A stretch of 64,000 nt of DNA from an uncultured Eubacterium sp. (lineage in GTDB: Bacteria; Bacillota; Clostridia; Oscillospirales; Acutalibacteraceae), in the NCBI GenBank assembly GCA_910583925.1, contig CAJTZJ010000003.1:124001-188000 (forward strand), written 5' to 3'. Each line of letters begins with the position of its first letter. Position 1 is the stretch's first letter. Below the pieces are notes generated by a model, which saw nothing but the letters and a program-made list of their open reading frames with translations, was not told the origin of the DNA and made no database searches. Positions 24,026-33,083 of this stretch are shown one piece after another. The translations under genes and the position numbers were made by a program.

Positions 24026-25272
24026 TGTATGATTTAATCGTTATAGGCGGAGGACCTGCAGGACTTGCAGCAGCACTCAGTGCATATGAGAACGGACTAA
24101 AAAATATTATAATTATTGAAAGAGATAAGGAGCTTGGCGGAATTTTAAATCAGTGTATTCACAACGGCTTCGGACTTCATTATTTTAAAGAGGAGCTTAC
24201 CGGTCCCGAATACGCAGGCAGATTTATTGATATGCTTAAGGATACAAATGTTAAGGTTTTAACCGATACAATGGTGCTTGAGCTTACAAAGGAAAAAAAA
24301 GTTCATTGTGTAAATACAAAAGACGGATATCAGATTTTAAGCGGTAAATCAATTGTGCTTGCAATGGGATGCCGCGAGAGAACAAGAGGCGCTATTTCTA
24401 TCCCCGGCACCCGCCCGGCAGGTGTTTTAACCGCCGGTGCCGCACAAAGATTTGTAAATATTGAAGGTCATATGGTCGGTAAAAGGGTTGTTATTTTAGG
24501 CTCCGGAGATATCGGATTAATTATGGCTCGCCGTATGACACTTGAGGGAGCCGAGGTGCTAGCCTGTGTTGAACTTATGCCGTATTCGGGCGGACTTCAG
24601 AGAAACATTGTTCAATGCCTTAACGATTTCAATATTCCGCTTTATCTTTCACATACAATTACCGATATTGAGGGTAAAAATCGGGTTGAGGGCGTAACAA
24701 TCGCAAAGGTGGGGGCAGACAGAAAGCCTATTGCGGGTACGGAAATTCATTTTGACTGCGACACGGTTCTTCTGTCTGTTGGTCTTATCCCCGAAAATGA
24801 GCTTACCAAATCGGCTGAAATTGAAATGGACAGTCGAACAAACGGCTCTGTTGTTTTTGAAAATATGGAAATCTCCGTTAACGGAATATTTGCCTGCGGA
24901 AATGTTGTTCATGTTCACGATTTAGTTGATTTTGTTACAGCCGAAAGCCAAAAGGCGGGAAAAGCTGCGGCTGATTATGTTTTAAACGGCGAAAAAAGCA
25001 AGGATGATTATATAACCCTTACCAACGGTAACGGCATTGGCTACACGGTTCCGCAGAAAATACGAAAAGGCGCTGAAGAAGCAGAAATTTTCTTCAGGGT
25101 AAGACAGATTTTCAAAAATTCGGCAATTCTTGTTATGGACGGAGATAATCAGCTTGCAAAATTCAAGCGTGAGCATCTTGCACCCGGCGAAATGGAAAAA
25201 ATTAAAATCCCGAATGCCCTTATGAAAAGAATTGTATCTGATAAACTAACGGTTTCGGTTGAGGAGGCGTAA
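24025..25272 (+). CDS. NAD(P)/FAD-dependent oxidoreductase, anaerobic G3P dehydrogenase partner
   Basis: The 415-residue pyridine-nucleotide-disulphide-type oxidoreductase has an N-terminal FAD site (LIVIGGGPAGLAAALSA) and a second dinucleotide site (VVILGSGDIGLIMARR, about residues 155-170). It also has the AMGCRERTRG block found in GlpB-like partners of GlpA. It probably moves electrons between the GlpA flavin/[2Fe-2S] chain and NAD(P) or another carrier. It overlaps glpA by one base and the following gene starts 4 nt after its stop. Confidence 0.85.
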   Translation: MYDLIVIGGGPAGLAAALSAYENGLKNIIIIERDKELGGILNQCIHNGFGLHYFKEELTGPEYAGRFIDMLKDTNVKVLTDTMVLELTKEKKVHCVNTKDGYQILSGKSIVLAMGCRERTRGAISIPGTRPAGVLTAGAAQRFVNIEGHMVGKRVVILGSGDIGLIMARRMTLEGAEVLACVELMPYSGGLQRNIVQCLNDFNIPLYLSHTITDIEGKNRVEGVTIAKVGADRKPIAGTEIHFDCDTVLLSVGLIPENELTKSAEIEMDSRTNGSVVFENMEISVNGIFACGNVVHVHDLVDFVTAESQKAGKAAADYVLNGEKSKDDYITLTNGNGIGYTVPQKIRKGAEEAEIFFRVRQIFKNSAILVMDGDNQLAKFKREHLAPGEMEKIKIPNALMKRIVSDKLTVSVEEA

Positions 25273-25276
25273 AACA

Positions 25277-25627
25277 GTGAAAGAATTAATTTGTATTACC
25301 TGCCCAAAGGGCTGCCGTCTAAAGGTTGATGAAGAAAATGATTATGCCGTAACAGGCAATGCCTGCCCAAGAGGTGCCGAATACGGAAAAAACGAACTGA
25401 AGAATCCAAAAAGAGTCATAACCTCAACAGTAAAAACAAACAGTACGGAATACTGCCGATGTCCGGTAAAAACAAATGGTGCAATTCCAAAGGGTAAAAT
25501 GTTTGAGATTATGAAGATGCTTGATGATGTTGAGCTGAAAACACCTATTCGTGTAGGCGATATCGTGATCAGAAACCTTTTTGATACAGGCGTGGACATT
25601 GTTGCCTGCAAGAAAATTCTGAAATAA
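25277..25627 (+). CDS. DUF1667 cysteine-rich protein of the glp operon
   Basis: The 116-residue protein is the third member of the clostridial G3P oxidation cluster. Its N-terminus has CITCPKGC and then CPRGAEYG, with a later EYCRCPV, a pattern able to bind an Fe-S cluster. It is probably a small electron-transfer subunit. The start is GTG 25277, because AGGAGG at 25262-25267 is at the right distance; an upstream frame to 25259 would overlap the previous stop. Confidence 0.85.
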   Translation: MKELICITCPKGCRLKVDEENDYAVTGNACPRGAEYGKNELKNPKRVITSTVKTNSTEYCRCPVKTNGAIPKGKMFEIMKMLDDVELKTPIRVGDIVIRNLFDTGVDIVACKKILK

Positions 25628-25646
25628 CAAAACTTATATAAAAAGT

Positions 25647-25674
25647 AAGGAGCAGACAAATCTGCTCCTTTTCT
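25647..25674 (+). terminator. glp operon terminator
   Basis: AAGGAGCAGA pairs perfectly with TCTGCTCCTT around CAAA, followed by TTCTATTT. Confidence 0.85.
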
Positions 25675-25691
25675 ATTTACAAAACATCTGA

Positions 25692-27071
25692 TTATTTCAT
25701 ATTTTTATAAGGCTTCTTTTCGGTTACCCATCCATCTTTATTAACCTGCCTTGCACGGGCTATGGCAAGTGAATTTTCAGGCACGCTGTCCGTTATGGTT
25801 GACCCCGCCGCCGTAAAAGCAAAATCTCCGACCTCAACCGGCGCAATAAGATTTGTATTGCAGCCAAGGAACGCATTATCGCCGATTTTACAACGGCTCT
25901 TATTCTTGCCATCATAATTAACGGTAACTGTTCCGCAGCCGAAATTAACATTTTTGCCCACATCGGAATCGCCGATATAGGTTAAATGCGAACTCTTTGT
26001 ACCTTCGCCTACAACCGAATTTTTAACCTCAACAAAATTGCCGATATGAACACCCTTGCAAAGCTTACTGCCTGCTCTTATCTGTACGAACGGACCGCAG
26101 TCAACTTCATCCTCTACTTCACTGTCCGTAAGCTTAACATTATCAAGAACAACATCATTTCCGACAACACCGTCCTTAATATAAGTATTCGGACCGATTG
26201 TGCATCTTTCTCCGATAACCGTGTTTCCAAGAATAATTGTATTCGGAAGAATGGTTGTTTCCTTTCCGATTTTTACATCCATTCCGATGATTACTCCGTC
26301 TGTGCTCGGAATATCGACACCATTGATCATATGAGCGGTATTTATATTTTTTCTCATAATAGTATTCAGACCATTGAGCTGAACCCTGTCATTAGCACCC
26401 AGAATAACCTCGCTGTTTTCACAGATATAGGCACCTGCATTTTTACCCTGATTAATCAAAATTTCCAGACTGTCTGTTAAATAATACTCATTCTGCGCAT
26501 TATTATTTGTAATGTTGGCAAGTGCATAAAGCAGATCCTCACCATTAAACCAATACATACCTGCATTAGATTCATTAATCAGCTTTTCTTCTTCATTTGC
26601 ATCCTTATGCTCAACGATACGAAGAAGCGTTCCGTTTTCATCTCTCTTGATATGTCCTATACCGTTTGTATCGTCAACAAGGGCGGAGGTTAAGGTAATC
26701 GAATTGTTATTTGCCATATGATATTCGTAAACATTATTGATTGTTTCCGCATTCATCATAGGACCATCGCCGTTTAAAATAAGAATTTCATCATTTTTAT
26801 GCTTTTCAACAAAAGCCTTTGCCATCATAACGGCATGACCTGTTCCGAGCTGAGGATTCTGATAAGCAGTTTCAATTTCTTCATCAAGATATGCCTCAAC
26901 AATTTCGTGCTTATATCCCGTTACAACACAAATTTTTTCACAGCCGGCTTCCTTAACAGCTCTTATAACATAATGAAGCATTGGCTGAAATAACACCTCA
27001 CACATAACCTTCGGAGAGGCTGATTTCATTCTGGTTCCCTTGCCGCCGGCAAGAATGATTGCACATTTCAT
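25692..27071 (-). CDS. glmU: Bifunctional GlcNAc-1-P uridyltransferase / GlcN-1-P acetyltransferase
   Basis: GlmU makes UDP-GlcNAc, the precursor of peptidoglycan and other glycans. The N-terminal pyrophosphorylase domain starts AIILAGGKGTRMKS and includes QLGTGHAVMMA and LNGDGPM. The C-terminal left-handed beta-helix is made of hexapeptide repeats (about residues 250-440) and ends in the acetyl-CoA site near GCNTNLIAPVEVG. The length of 459 residues is standard. ATG 27071 follows ACAAGGAGAATTTTACA, so the longer frame to 27146 is not used. It is divergent from ppdK. Confidence 0.97.
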   Translation of the reverse strand: MKCAIILAGGKGTRMKSASPKVMCEVLFQPMLHYVIRAVKEAGCEKICVVTGYKHEIVEAYLDEEIETAYQNPQLGTGHAVMMAKAFVEKHKNDEILILNGDGPMMNAETINNVYEYHMANNNSITLTSALVDDTNGIGHIKRDENGTLLRIVEHKDANEEEKLINESNAGMYWFNGEDLLYALANITNNNAQNEYYLTDSLEILINQGKNAGAYICENSEVILGANDRVQLNGLNTIMRKNINTAHMINGVDIPSTDGVIIGMDVKIGKETTILPNTIILGNTVIGERCTIGPNTYIKDGVVGNDVVLDNVKLTDSEVEDEVDCGPFVQIRAGSKLCKGVHIGNFVEVKNSVVGEGTKSSHLTYIGDSDVGKNVNFGCGTVTVNYDGKNKSRCKIGDNAFLGCNTNLIAPVEVGDFAFTAAGSTITDSVPENSLAIARARQVNKDGWVTEKKPYKNMK

Positions 27072-27122
27072 TGTAAAATTCTCCTTGTTAAAATAGTAAT
27101 GATTTGCATTCAAATATATTCT

Positions 27123-27151
27123 ATTATGCACTATTTTTTGTATCATTTCAA
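27123..27151 (-). promoter_or_regulatory. glmU promoter
   Basis: Reverse-strand TTGAAA (27146-27151) and CATAAT (27123-27128), 17 nt apart. Confidence 0.5.
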
Positions 27152-27188
27152 TATAAATTCCAAATTTTCCGTTTTTTTCAAATTTTAT

Positions 27189-27217
27189 TTGTAATTTTAA
27201 AACATATATGATATAAT
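27189..27217 (+). promoter_or_regulatory. ppdK promoter
   Basis: TTGTAA (27189-27194) and TATAAT (27212-27217) with a 17-nt spacer, giving a leader of about 88 nt. No recognised riboswitch is in that leader; only a small AACAG/CTGTT hairpin is visible. Confidence 0.65.
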
Positions 27218-27311
27218 ACTACCACAATATACAGTGGGACAGTTGTGTTCAGTTTAAACAGGGCTGTTTGCAAGGTATAATAATATTAAAAAAACAGGAG
27301 GTATTCCCAGT

Positions 27312-29942
27312 ATGGCAAATAAGTATTGTTACCTTTTCTCAGAGGGTAATGCCGGAATGAGAGAGCTTCTCGGCGGTAAGGGTGCAAACCTTGCAGAGAT
27401 GACAAATATCGGTCTTCCGGTACCACAGGGATTCACAATCACAACAGAGGCTTGTACTCAGTATTATGAAGACGGCCGCAAAATCAATGACGGCATTATG
27501 GCTGAAATTGAAGAGTACATTGTAAAGATGGAGGAAATTACCGGCAAAAAGTTCGGCGATATGGAAAATCCTCTTCTCGTATCCGTTCGTTCAGGTGCTC
27601 GTGCTTCTATGCCGGGTATGATGGACACAATCCTTAACCTTGGTTTAAACGAAGATGTTGTTAATGCAATTGCTGAAAAATCAGGCAATCCAAGATGGGC
27701 TTGGGACTGCTACAGAAGATTTATCCAGATGTATTCTGATGTAGTTATGGAAGTTGGTAAGAAATATTTTGAAGAACTTATCGACGCTATGAAGGCTGAA
27801 AAAGGCGTTCAGCTTGATGTTGAGCTTACTGCTGAAGACCTTAAGGAATTAGCTTCTCAGTTCAAAGCTGAATACAAAGAAAAAATCGGTGCCGATTTCC
27901 CAACTGATCCTAAGGAACAGTTAATGGGTGCTGTTATGGCTGTATTCCGTTCATGGGATAATCCAAGAGCTAATGTTTACCGCCGTGACAACGATATCCC
28001 TTATTCATGGGGTACTGCCGTTAATGTTCAGTCCATGGCATTCGGTAATATGGGCGACGATTGCGGTACAGGTGTTGCTTTCACCCGTGACCCTGCAACA
28101 GGTAAGAAAGGCCTTTTCGGAGAATTCTTAACAAATGCACAGGGCGAAGATGTTGTAGCAGGTGTTCGTACACCTATGCACATTTCGGAAATGGAACAGA
28201 AATTCCCGGAAGCTTTTGCTGAATTTACAAAGGTTTGCGCTACACTTGAAGACCATTACAGAGATATGCAGGATATGGAATTTACTGTTGAACACGGTAA
28301 GCTCTATATGCTTCAGACCCGTAACGGTAAGAGAACTGCTCAGGCTGCTTTGCAGATTGCATGCGATTTAGTTGACGAAGGAATGAGAACTCCTCAGGAA
28401 GCTGTTGAGATGATTGATCCTCGTAACCTTGATACTCTTCTTCATCCTCAGTTTGATGCTTCTGCTATCAAGGCTGCAACACCAATCGGCAAGGGTCTTG
28501 GTGCTTCTCCGGGTGCTGCTTGCGGTAAAATCGTATTCACTGCTGACGATGCAGTTGAATGGAATGCAAGAGGCGAAAAGGTTGTTCTTGTTCGTCTTGA
28601 AACATCTCCTGAAGATATTACAGGTATGAAGGCTGCTCAGGGTATCCTTACCGTTCGCGGCGGTATGACTTCTCACGCTGCTGTTGTTGCTCGTGGTATG
28701 GGTACTTGCTGCGTTTCAGGCTGCGGCGATATCAATATGGATGAAGAAAACAAGAAGTTCACACTTGCAGGCATTGAATTCCATGAGGGCGACGAGCTTT
28801 CAATCGATGGTTCAACAGGTAACATTTATCAGGGTCTTATCCCAACTGTTGATGCTACAATCGCCGGCACATTCGGCAGAATCATGGGCTGGGCTGATGA
28901 GTTCAGAACATTAAAGGTTCGTACAAACGCTGATACTCCTGCTGACGCTAAGAAGGCAAGAGAGCTTGGCGCTGAAGGCATCGGTCTTTGCCGTACAGAG
29001 CACATGTTCTTCGAGGAAGACAGAATTGCCGCTTTCCGTGAAATGATTTGTTCAGATACAGTTGAAGAAAGAGAAGCAGCTCTTGAAAAGATTCTTCCTT
29101 ATCAGCAGGGCGATTTCAAGGCTCTTTATGAAGCACTTGAGGGCTGCCCGGTAACTATTCGTTTCCTTGATCCTCCTCTTCACGAGTTCGTTCCTACAGA
29201 AGATGATGATATCAAGAAGCTTGCTGATTCACAGGGCAAATCTGTTGAAGATATCAAAGCTATTATCGCTTCTCTTCACGAGTTCAACCCAATGATGGGT
29301 CACCGCGGACTTCGTCTTGCAGTAACCTATCCTGAAATTGCAAAGATGCAGACTAAGGCTGTTATCCGCGCTGCTATCGAGGTTAAGAAAGAGCATGCTG
29401 ATTGGGATGTTTGTCCTGAAATTATGATTCCTCTTGCTTGCGATACAAAGGAACTCAAATATGTTAAGAACATCGTTGTTGAAACAGCTGATGCTGAAAT
29501 CGCAGCTGCAGGCATCGATATGAAATATGAAGTTGGTACTATGATCGAAATCCCTCGTGCTGCTCTTACTGCTGATCAGATTGCAACAGAGGCTGAATTC
29601 TTCTGCTTCGGTACTAACGACCTTACACAGATGACATACGGCTTCAGCCGTGATGATGCAGGTAAGTTCCTTGATGCTTACTATGATGCAAAGATTTTCG
29701 AGAACGATCCATTTGCTAAGCTTGACACTGTTGGTGTTGGCTCACTTATGAAGATGGCTGTTGAAAAGGGTAAGGCTACCCGTCCAAACATTCACTGCGG
29801 TATCTGCGGTGAGCACGGCGGTGACCCAAGCTCTGTTGAATTCTGCCATGAAATCGGTCTTGATTATGTATCTTGCTCACCATTCCGTGTTCCGATTGCT
29901 CGCCTCGCTGCTGCACAGGCTGCAATCAAGAATTCTAAATAA
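27312..29942 (+). CDS. ppdK: Pyruvate, phosphate dikinase
   Basis: PPDK interconverts pyruvate, ATP and phosphate with PEP, AMP and pyrophosphate. In anaerobic Clostridia it serves glycolysis or gluconeogenesis. The 876-residue length is typical. The N-terminal ATP-grasp domain carries LLGGKGANLAEM and SVRSGARASMPGMMDT. The swivelling His is in GGMTSHAAVVARG. The C-terminal PEP domain has GLCRTEHMF and CGICGEHGGDP with the catalytic Cys. ATG 27312 follows AGGAGGTATTCCCAGT. Codon choice is more uniform (many GCT, CTT, GAC, GGT) than in neighbours, as expected for high expression. Confidence 0.98.
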   Translation: MANKYCYLFSEGNAGMRELLGGKGANLAEMTNIGLPVPQGFTITTEACTQYYEDGRKINDGIMAEIEEYIVKMEEITGKKFGDMENPLLVSVRSGARASMPGMMDTILNLGLNEDVVNAIAEKSGNPRWAWDCYRRFIQMYSDVVMEVGKKYFEELIDAMKAEKGVQLDVELTAEDLKELASQFKAEYKEKIGADFPTDPKEQLMGAVMAVFRSWDNPRANVYRRDNDIPYSWGTAVNVQSMAFGNMGDDCGTGVAFTRDPATGKKGLFGEFLTNAQGEDVVAGVRTPMHISEMEQKFPEAFAEFTKVCATLEDHYRDMQDMEFTVEHGKLYMLQTRNGKRTAQAALQIACDLVDEGMRTPQEAVEMIDPRNLDTLLHPQFDASAIKAATPIGKGLGASPGAACGKIVFTADDAVEWNARGEKVVLVRLETSPEDITGMKAAQGILTVRGGMTSHAAVVARGMGTCCVSGCGDINMDEENKKFTLAGIEFHEGDELSIDGSTGNIYQGLIPTVDATIAGTFGRIMGWADEFRTLKVRTNADTPADAKKARELGAEGIGLCRTEHMFFEEDRIAAFREMICSDTVEEREAALEKILPYQQGDFKALYEALEGCPVTIRFLDPPLHEFVPTEDDDIKKLADSQGKSVEDIKAIIASLHEFNPMMGHRGLRLAVTYPEIAKMQTKAVIRAAIEVKKEHADWDVCPEIMIPLACDTKELKYVKNIVVETADAEIAAAGIDMKYEVGTMIEIPRAALTADQIATEAEFFCFGTNDLTQMTYGFSRDDAGKFLDAYYDAKIFENDPFAKLDTVGVGSLMKMAVEKGKATRPNIHCGICGEHGGDPSSVEFCHEIGLDYVSCSPFRVPIARLAAAQAAIKNSK

Positions 29943-29967
29943 TTAACAATAGGTTAATATAAAATCA

Positions 29968-29997
29968 GACCTTGCAGGTTTCCCTGCAAGGTCTTTT
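29968..29997 (+). terminator. ppdK terminator
   Basis: GACCTTGCAGG pairs with CCTGCAAGGTC around a 4-nt loop, then TTTT. Confidence 0.88.
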
Positions 29998-30230
29998 CTT
30001 TTGGCAACAGTTGAAGCGAGCAAACTCATTCCATGTGAACATTATACTACAATTCATTTTGCATTGTTGGATTTTAATTCAAAATGAATTAAAAATTTTT
30101 TGCAGATAAGCAAATGTACCTACCATATCAGCTGATTGTAATTTAGGCTTTATTGACGAATACAAACCTCTGCCTGAAAACAAATAAAAACGGGAGGATA
30201 TAGAATCCCCCCTACTTTGAATATTTGCAG

Positions 30231-30249
30231 GGACGAGCAATGCTCGTCC
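30231..30249. repeat. REP-like palindrome downstream of mrnC
   Basis: GGACGAGCA and TGCTCGTCC flank a single A. It is followed on the plus strand by a T-rich tract. Its composition is GC-richer than the surroundings, like dispersed GC-rich palindromes seen in gut Firmicutes. Confidence 0.5.
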
Positions 30250-30255
30250 GATTTT

Positions 30256-30642
30256 TTATTCATTTATTATGCTGAACAATTCTTTGATTCTTTCAAGATT
30301 GCCATTTAAATAGAGAAAGCCGAAAAGCGCTTCAACACCTGTTGCGGTATGATATTCCGCATCGGTTGCACTTTTTGGAGAATGACCAACCTTTGCATTT
30401 CTTCCTCTTTTAAACTGAGCTGTTTCTTCTTCTGTTAAGCAATCCTTAATCTTATTAAACGCTTCCGTCTGTGCCTTTGCTGACACAAATTTAACACTTT
30501 CACGATGAAGATCATTGACGGGTCTGTTTGCATCACAGACAAGTGTTTCGCGAACAAGCATTTCATAAACACAATCGCCTACAAACGCCAGATTAAGCGG
30601 ACTTAACTGCTTTGGATTAATTTCTTTATCAATAAACCTCAT
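30256..30642 (-). CDS. mrnC: Mini-ribonuclease III
   Basis: The 128-residue protein is an RNase III catalytic domain without the double-stranded RNA-binding domain. It trims 23S rRNA ends. LAFVGDCVYEMLVRE carries the family's acidic residue and GRNAKVGHSPKSA a conserved loop; TATGVEALFGFLYL completes the fold. It starts 6 nt after the obg stop without its own ribosome site, so it is coupled to obg. In Bacillus it normally follows cysS, so this location is different. Confidence 0.93.
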   Translation of the reverse strand: MRFIDKEINPKQLSPLNLAFVGDCVYEMLVRETLVCDANRPVNDLHRESVKFVSAKAQTEAFNKIKDCLTEEETAQFKRGRNAKVGHSPKSATDAEYHTATGVEALFGFLYLNGNLERIKELFSIINE

Positions 30643-30648
30643 AAAGCA

Positions 30649-31920
30649 TTACGGCACATATTCAAATTCAATATCATAAATTGAAACTGTGTCGCCCTCC
30701 TGTATTCCCTGTTCTCTGAGTGCATCAAAAACACCGCTTTTTTCAAGCACCCGCTGCATATACTGCAGACTTTCATAATCTTCAATATCAATTCCACGAA
30801 GCACTCTTGGAAACCAGCCTGCCTCAACAACAAACAAGCCTTCTTCAGGCTGTGTGATTTTAAAGCCGTCATCCTTTCTGATAAGGCTTTCAACAGGAAT
30901 TTCTTCTGCCTCATATTCCTTAATCGGCGGAAGAGTCTGTAGCTTATTCCAGACGGAATTCATAAGTTCCTTAGTACCCTCCAGAATCGGAGCGCAGATA
31001 GAGTAATATTCATAGCCCTGTGCCTCTACCCAGCTTTTGAATTCCTCAATCTGCTCAGGCTCTGCCATATCAATTTTATTTCCTGCAACAATCTGCGGTC
31101 TGTCTGCAAGCTCAGGATTAAACTTAACAAGCTCTTCATTGATACGGGAAAAATCCTCTTTCGGATCTCTGCCCTCATGACCGCTTACATCAACTATATG
31201 AACCAGCAGACGGCAGCGTTCAACATGCTTCAGAAATTCATGACCCAAGCCAATTCCCTCGCTTGCACCCTCAATCAATCCGGGAATATCTGCGATAACA
31301 AAGGAATTGCCCTCGCCCATATAAACAACACCCAGATTCGGAACAAGCGTTGTAAAATGATAATCGCCTATCTTCGGCTTTGCTTCAGACACAACGGAAA
31401 TCAAGCTTGATTTACCGACAGAGGGATAACCAAGAAGCCCTACATCGGCAAGAAGCTTTAATTCAAGGCTGACCTCCCATTCCTCTCCGGGAATCCCGGG
31501 CTTGGAAAATCTCGGAACCTGCCTTGTAGGCGTTGCAAAATGCTGATTTCCCCAGCCGCCTTTACCGCCGTGGGCAGCAATAAACCGCTCTGTTTTACTC
31601 ATATCCGCCATAACAGCACCGCTGTTGGTTTCCTTTATAACTGTTCCTCTCGGCACACGGATTTCAAGGCTTTCGCCGTTTTTTCCATGGCGCTTTCCAC
31701 CCTCTCCGGGCAGACCGTTTTTAGCTGCATACTTGCGCTTGTATCGGAAATCGGCAAGTGTTGCAAGATTATCATCAACAACAAAAACAACATCGCCCCC
31801 CTTACCGCCGTCACCGCCGTCCGGACCGCCTGCTGCAACATATTTTTCACGATGAAAGGCAACTGCACCAGCGCCGCCGTCGCCTGCCTTAATTTTTATT
31901 TTAGCTATATCTACAAACAT
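30649..31920 (-). CDS. obg: GTPase ObgE/CgtA
   Basis: This essential 423-residue GTPase acts in 50S assembly and the stringent response. It has the glycine-rich Obg fold (KAGDGGAGAVAF, GGDGGKGGDV) over residues 1-158. The G domain follows, with GYPSVGKSSLI, DIPGLIEGA and NKID. A C-terminal OCT domain, typical of Firmicutes, completes it. ATG 31920 follows AAGGAAGAAAATA. It is separated from rplU-prp-rpmA, its usual operon partners, by about 7.4 kb. Confidence 0.98.
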   Translation of the reverse strand: MFVDIAKIKIKAGDGGAGAVAFHREKYVAAGGPDGGDGGKGGDVVFVVDDNLATLADFRYKRKYAAKNGLPGEGGKRHGKNGESLEIRVPRGTVIKETNSGAVMADMSKTERFIAAHGGKGGWGNQHFATPTRQVPRFSKPGIPGEEWEVSLELKLLADVGLLGYPSVGKSSLISVVSEAKPKIGDYHFTTLVPNLGVVYMGEGNSFVIADIPGLIEGASEGIGLGHEFLKHVERCRLLVHIVDVSGHEGRDPKEDFSRINEELVKFNPELADRPQIVAGNKIDMAEPEQIEEFKSWVEAQGYEYYSICAPILEGTKELMNSVWNKLQTLPPIKEYEAEEIPVESLIRKDDGFKITQPEEGLFVVEAGWFPRVLRGIDIEDYESLQYMQRVLEKSGVFDALREQGIQEGDTVSIYDIEFEYVP

Positions 31921-31931
31921 TATTTTCTTCC

Positions 31932-32576
31932 TTATTTCAATAACGGCAAAACCGCCCGGGTTATAATCTCATAAGCCTTTGCATTCGCATGAAGCCCGTC
32001 ATATGTATATTCTGCTTTAAACATACCGTTATCATCCGAAAGCATATCAGTTAAATCTGCAAACTCAGTTTTATGCTTTTCGGCAACCGCTTTAAGCTTT
32101 TCATTCAAAAGTGCAATATCTTTATTATTCCTTCTTCCCTGTTTATTTATTTTTGTATTTACAGGATAAACACTTTCGAGAATAATATTTATATTTTTGC
32201 ATCTTTTTCTGGATTGTTCAATTATTCTTTCAACATTATGCGAAACGAAATCTGCATCTGCGCCTACACCCAAATCATTCGTGCCTATAAGCAAAACCAG
32301 ATTTTTCGGCTTTATATTCAGGATTGTTTTTTCAAGGCGTTCAAGCAATCTGTCGCTTGTATCCCCGCTGATTCCCCTGTTATAAACAGGAATGCCTGTT
32401 TCGGCTGTATATTCTGCAAAAAGCTCGGTATGTGTATAGCCCTCTGTTATGGAATCGCCTGCTAAAACAGTTGCACCTTTTTCACAGTAATTCTGATTCA
32501 GAAACTCAAAGCTTTCTGCTCTTGAGCGCTTGTATGCATCATATTCCGTTCTTTTTCTGATTTTTTTCAAATTCAT
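31932..32576 (-). CDS. SGNH/GDSL-family hydrolase
   Basis: The 214-residue esterase-fold protein carries the block I Ser in AGDSITEGYT, block III Asn in IGTNDLGVG and the block V Asp/His in YDGLHANAKAY. Family members deacylate lipids or sugar acetates; no signal peptide is seen, so it acts inside the cell. ATG 32576 follows AAGGTGTGAGAAG. Its stop is 11 nt upstream of obg, so it appears to head an SGNH-obg-mrnC unit. Confidence 0.88.
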   Translation of the reverse strand: MNLKKIRKRTEYDAYKRSRAESFEFLNQNYCEKGATVLAGDSITEGYTHTELFAEYTAETGIPVYNRGISGDTSDRLLERLEKTILNIKPKNLVLLIGTNDLGVGADADFVSHNVERIIEQSRKRCKNINIILESVYPVNTKINKQGRRNNKDIALLNEKLKAVAEKHKTEFADLTDMLSDDNGMFKAEYTYDGLHANAKAYEIITRAVLPLLK

Positions 32577-32595
32577 CTTCTCACACCTTTGTTAA

Positions 32596-32624
32596 ATAAT
32601 AACAAATATAGAATGAATTATCAA
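32596..32624 (-). promoter_or_regulatory. Promoter of the SGNH-obg-mrnC unit
   Basis: Reverse-strand TTGATA (32619-32624) and TATTAT (32596-32601), 17-nt spacer, about 20 nt upstream of the start codon. Confidence 0.55.
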
Positions 32625-32629
32625 TATTA

Positions 32630-32848
32630 TCATTCAGATATTTTGGGATTATTTGTTCTGCCAAAAATATAATCGGTTGAAACATTATAATAATCGGCAC
32701 GGACAAGCAAATGTTCAATCGGAATATTCTGATAGCCTCTTTTATAACGGGAATAGACCGTTTGCTTTATTCCCAAAATTTCTGCAACATCGGTTTGCTT
32801 CATATCCTTATCTTCTCTTAAATCTTTAAGTCTTTTAAAATATGCCAA
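32630..32848 (-). CDS. Mini XRE-family regulator with TTG start
   Basis: The 72-residue protein is one XRE helix-turn-helix domain: FKRLKDLREDKDMKQTDVAE, then YSRYKRGYQ and YYNVSTDYIFG. The start is TTG 32848, because AGCAGGAGAATAAT precedes it; the longer frame to 32926 overlaps the upstream gene. It follows a second XRE gene by 16 nt and is probably transcribed with it. Confidence 0.82.
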   Translation of the reverse strand: MAYFKRLKDLREDKDMKQTDVAEILGIKQTVYSRYKRGYQNIPIEHLLVRADYYNVSTDYIFGRTNNPKISE

Positions 32849-32864
32849 ATTATTCTCCTGCTCT

Positions 32865-33083
32865 TTATTTTTTAGGATATGGGTTGCTCTCATCTGTAAG
32901 CATAGCAATATAATCAATTGATACATTATAATATTCTGCGAAAAGCTTTATTGTATCAAGAGGAGGTATTCTTTCTCCTTTTTCGTATCTTATATATGAA
33001 TTTTTAGATATAAAAGCTATATTTGCACATTGCTCCTGCGTTAAATCATTATCTTCTCTTAAATTTCTCAATCTTGTTTTCAT
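32865..33083 (-). CDS. Mini XRE-family regulator
   Basis: The 72-residue protein MKTRLRNLREDNDLTQEQCA... is a lone HTH_3 domain ending YYNVSIDYIAMLTDESN. ATG 33083 follows a GGTGAT ribosome site. Two related operators at 33112-33150 lie directly upstream. It shares the same YYNVS-DYI ending as its downstream neighbour and the FYGVSIDYL of the regulator at 15502, marking a small paralogous group. Confidence 0.85.
   Translation of the reverse strand: MKTRLRNLREDNDLTQEQCANIAFISKNSYIRYEKGERIPPLDTIKLFAEYYNVSIDYIAMLTDESNPYPKK

Larger units (their letters stand above)
29943..30255. other. Gene-free interval between ppdK and mrnC
   Basis: This 313-nt stretch holds the ppdK terminator, an 11-bp inverted repeat AATTCATTTTG/CAAAATGAATT (30051-30061 and 30080-30090) followed by a T-rich tract, and the palindrome at 30231-30249. 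No reading frame with a ribosome site is visible. Confidence 0.7.

Noticed and set aside
27928..28914. Several overlapping frames within ppdK on both strands
   Set aside because: They arise from the regular codon use of a highly expressed gene and lack ribosome sites or recognisable domains.
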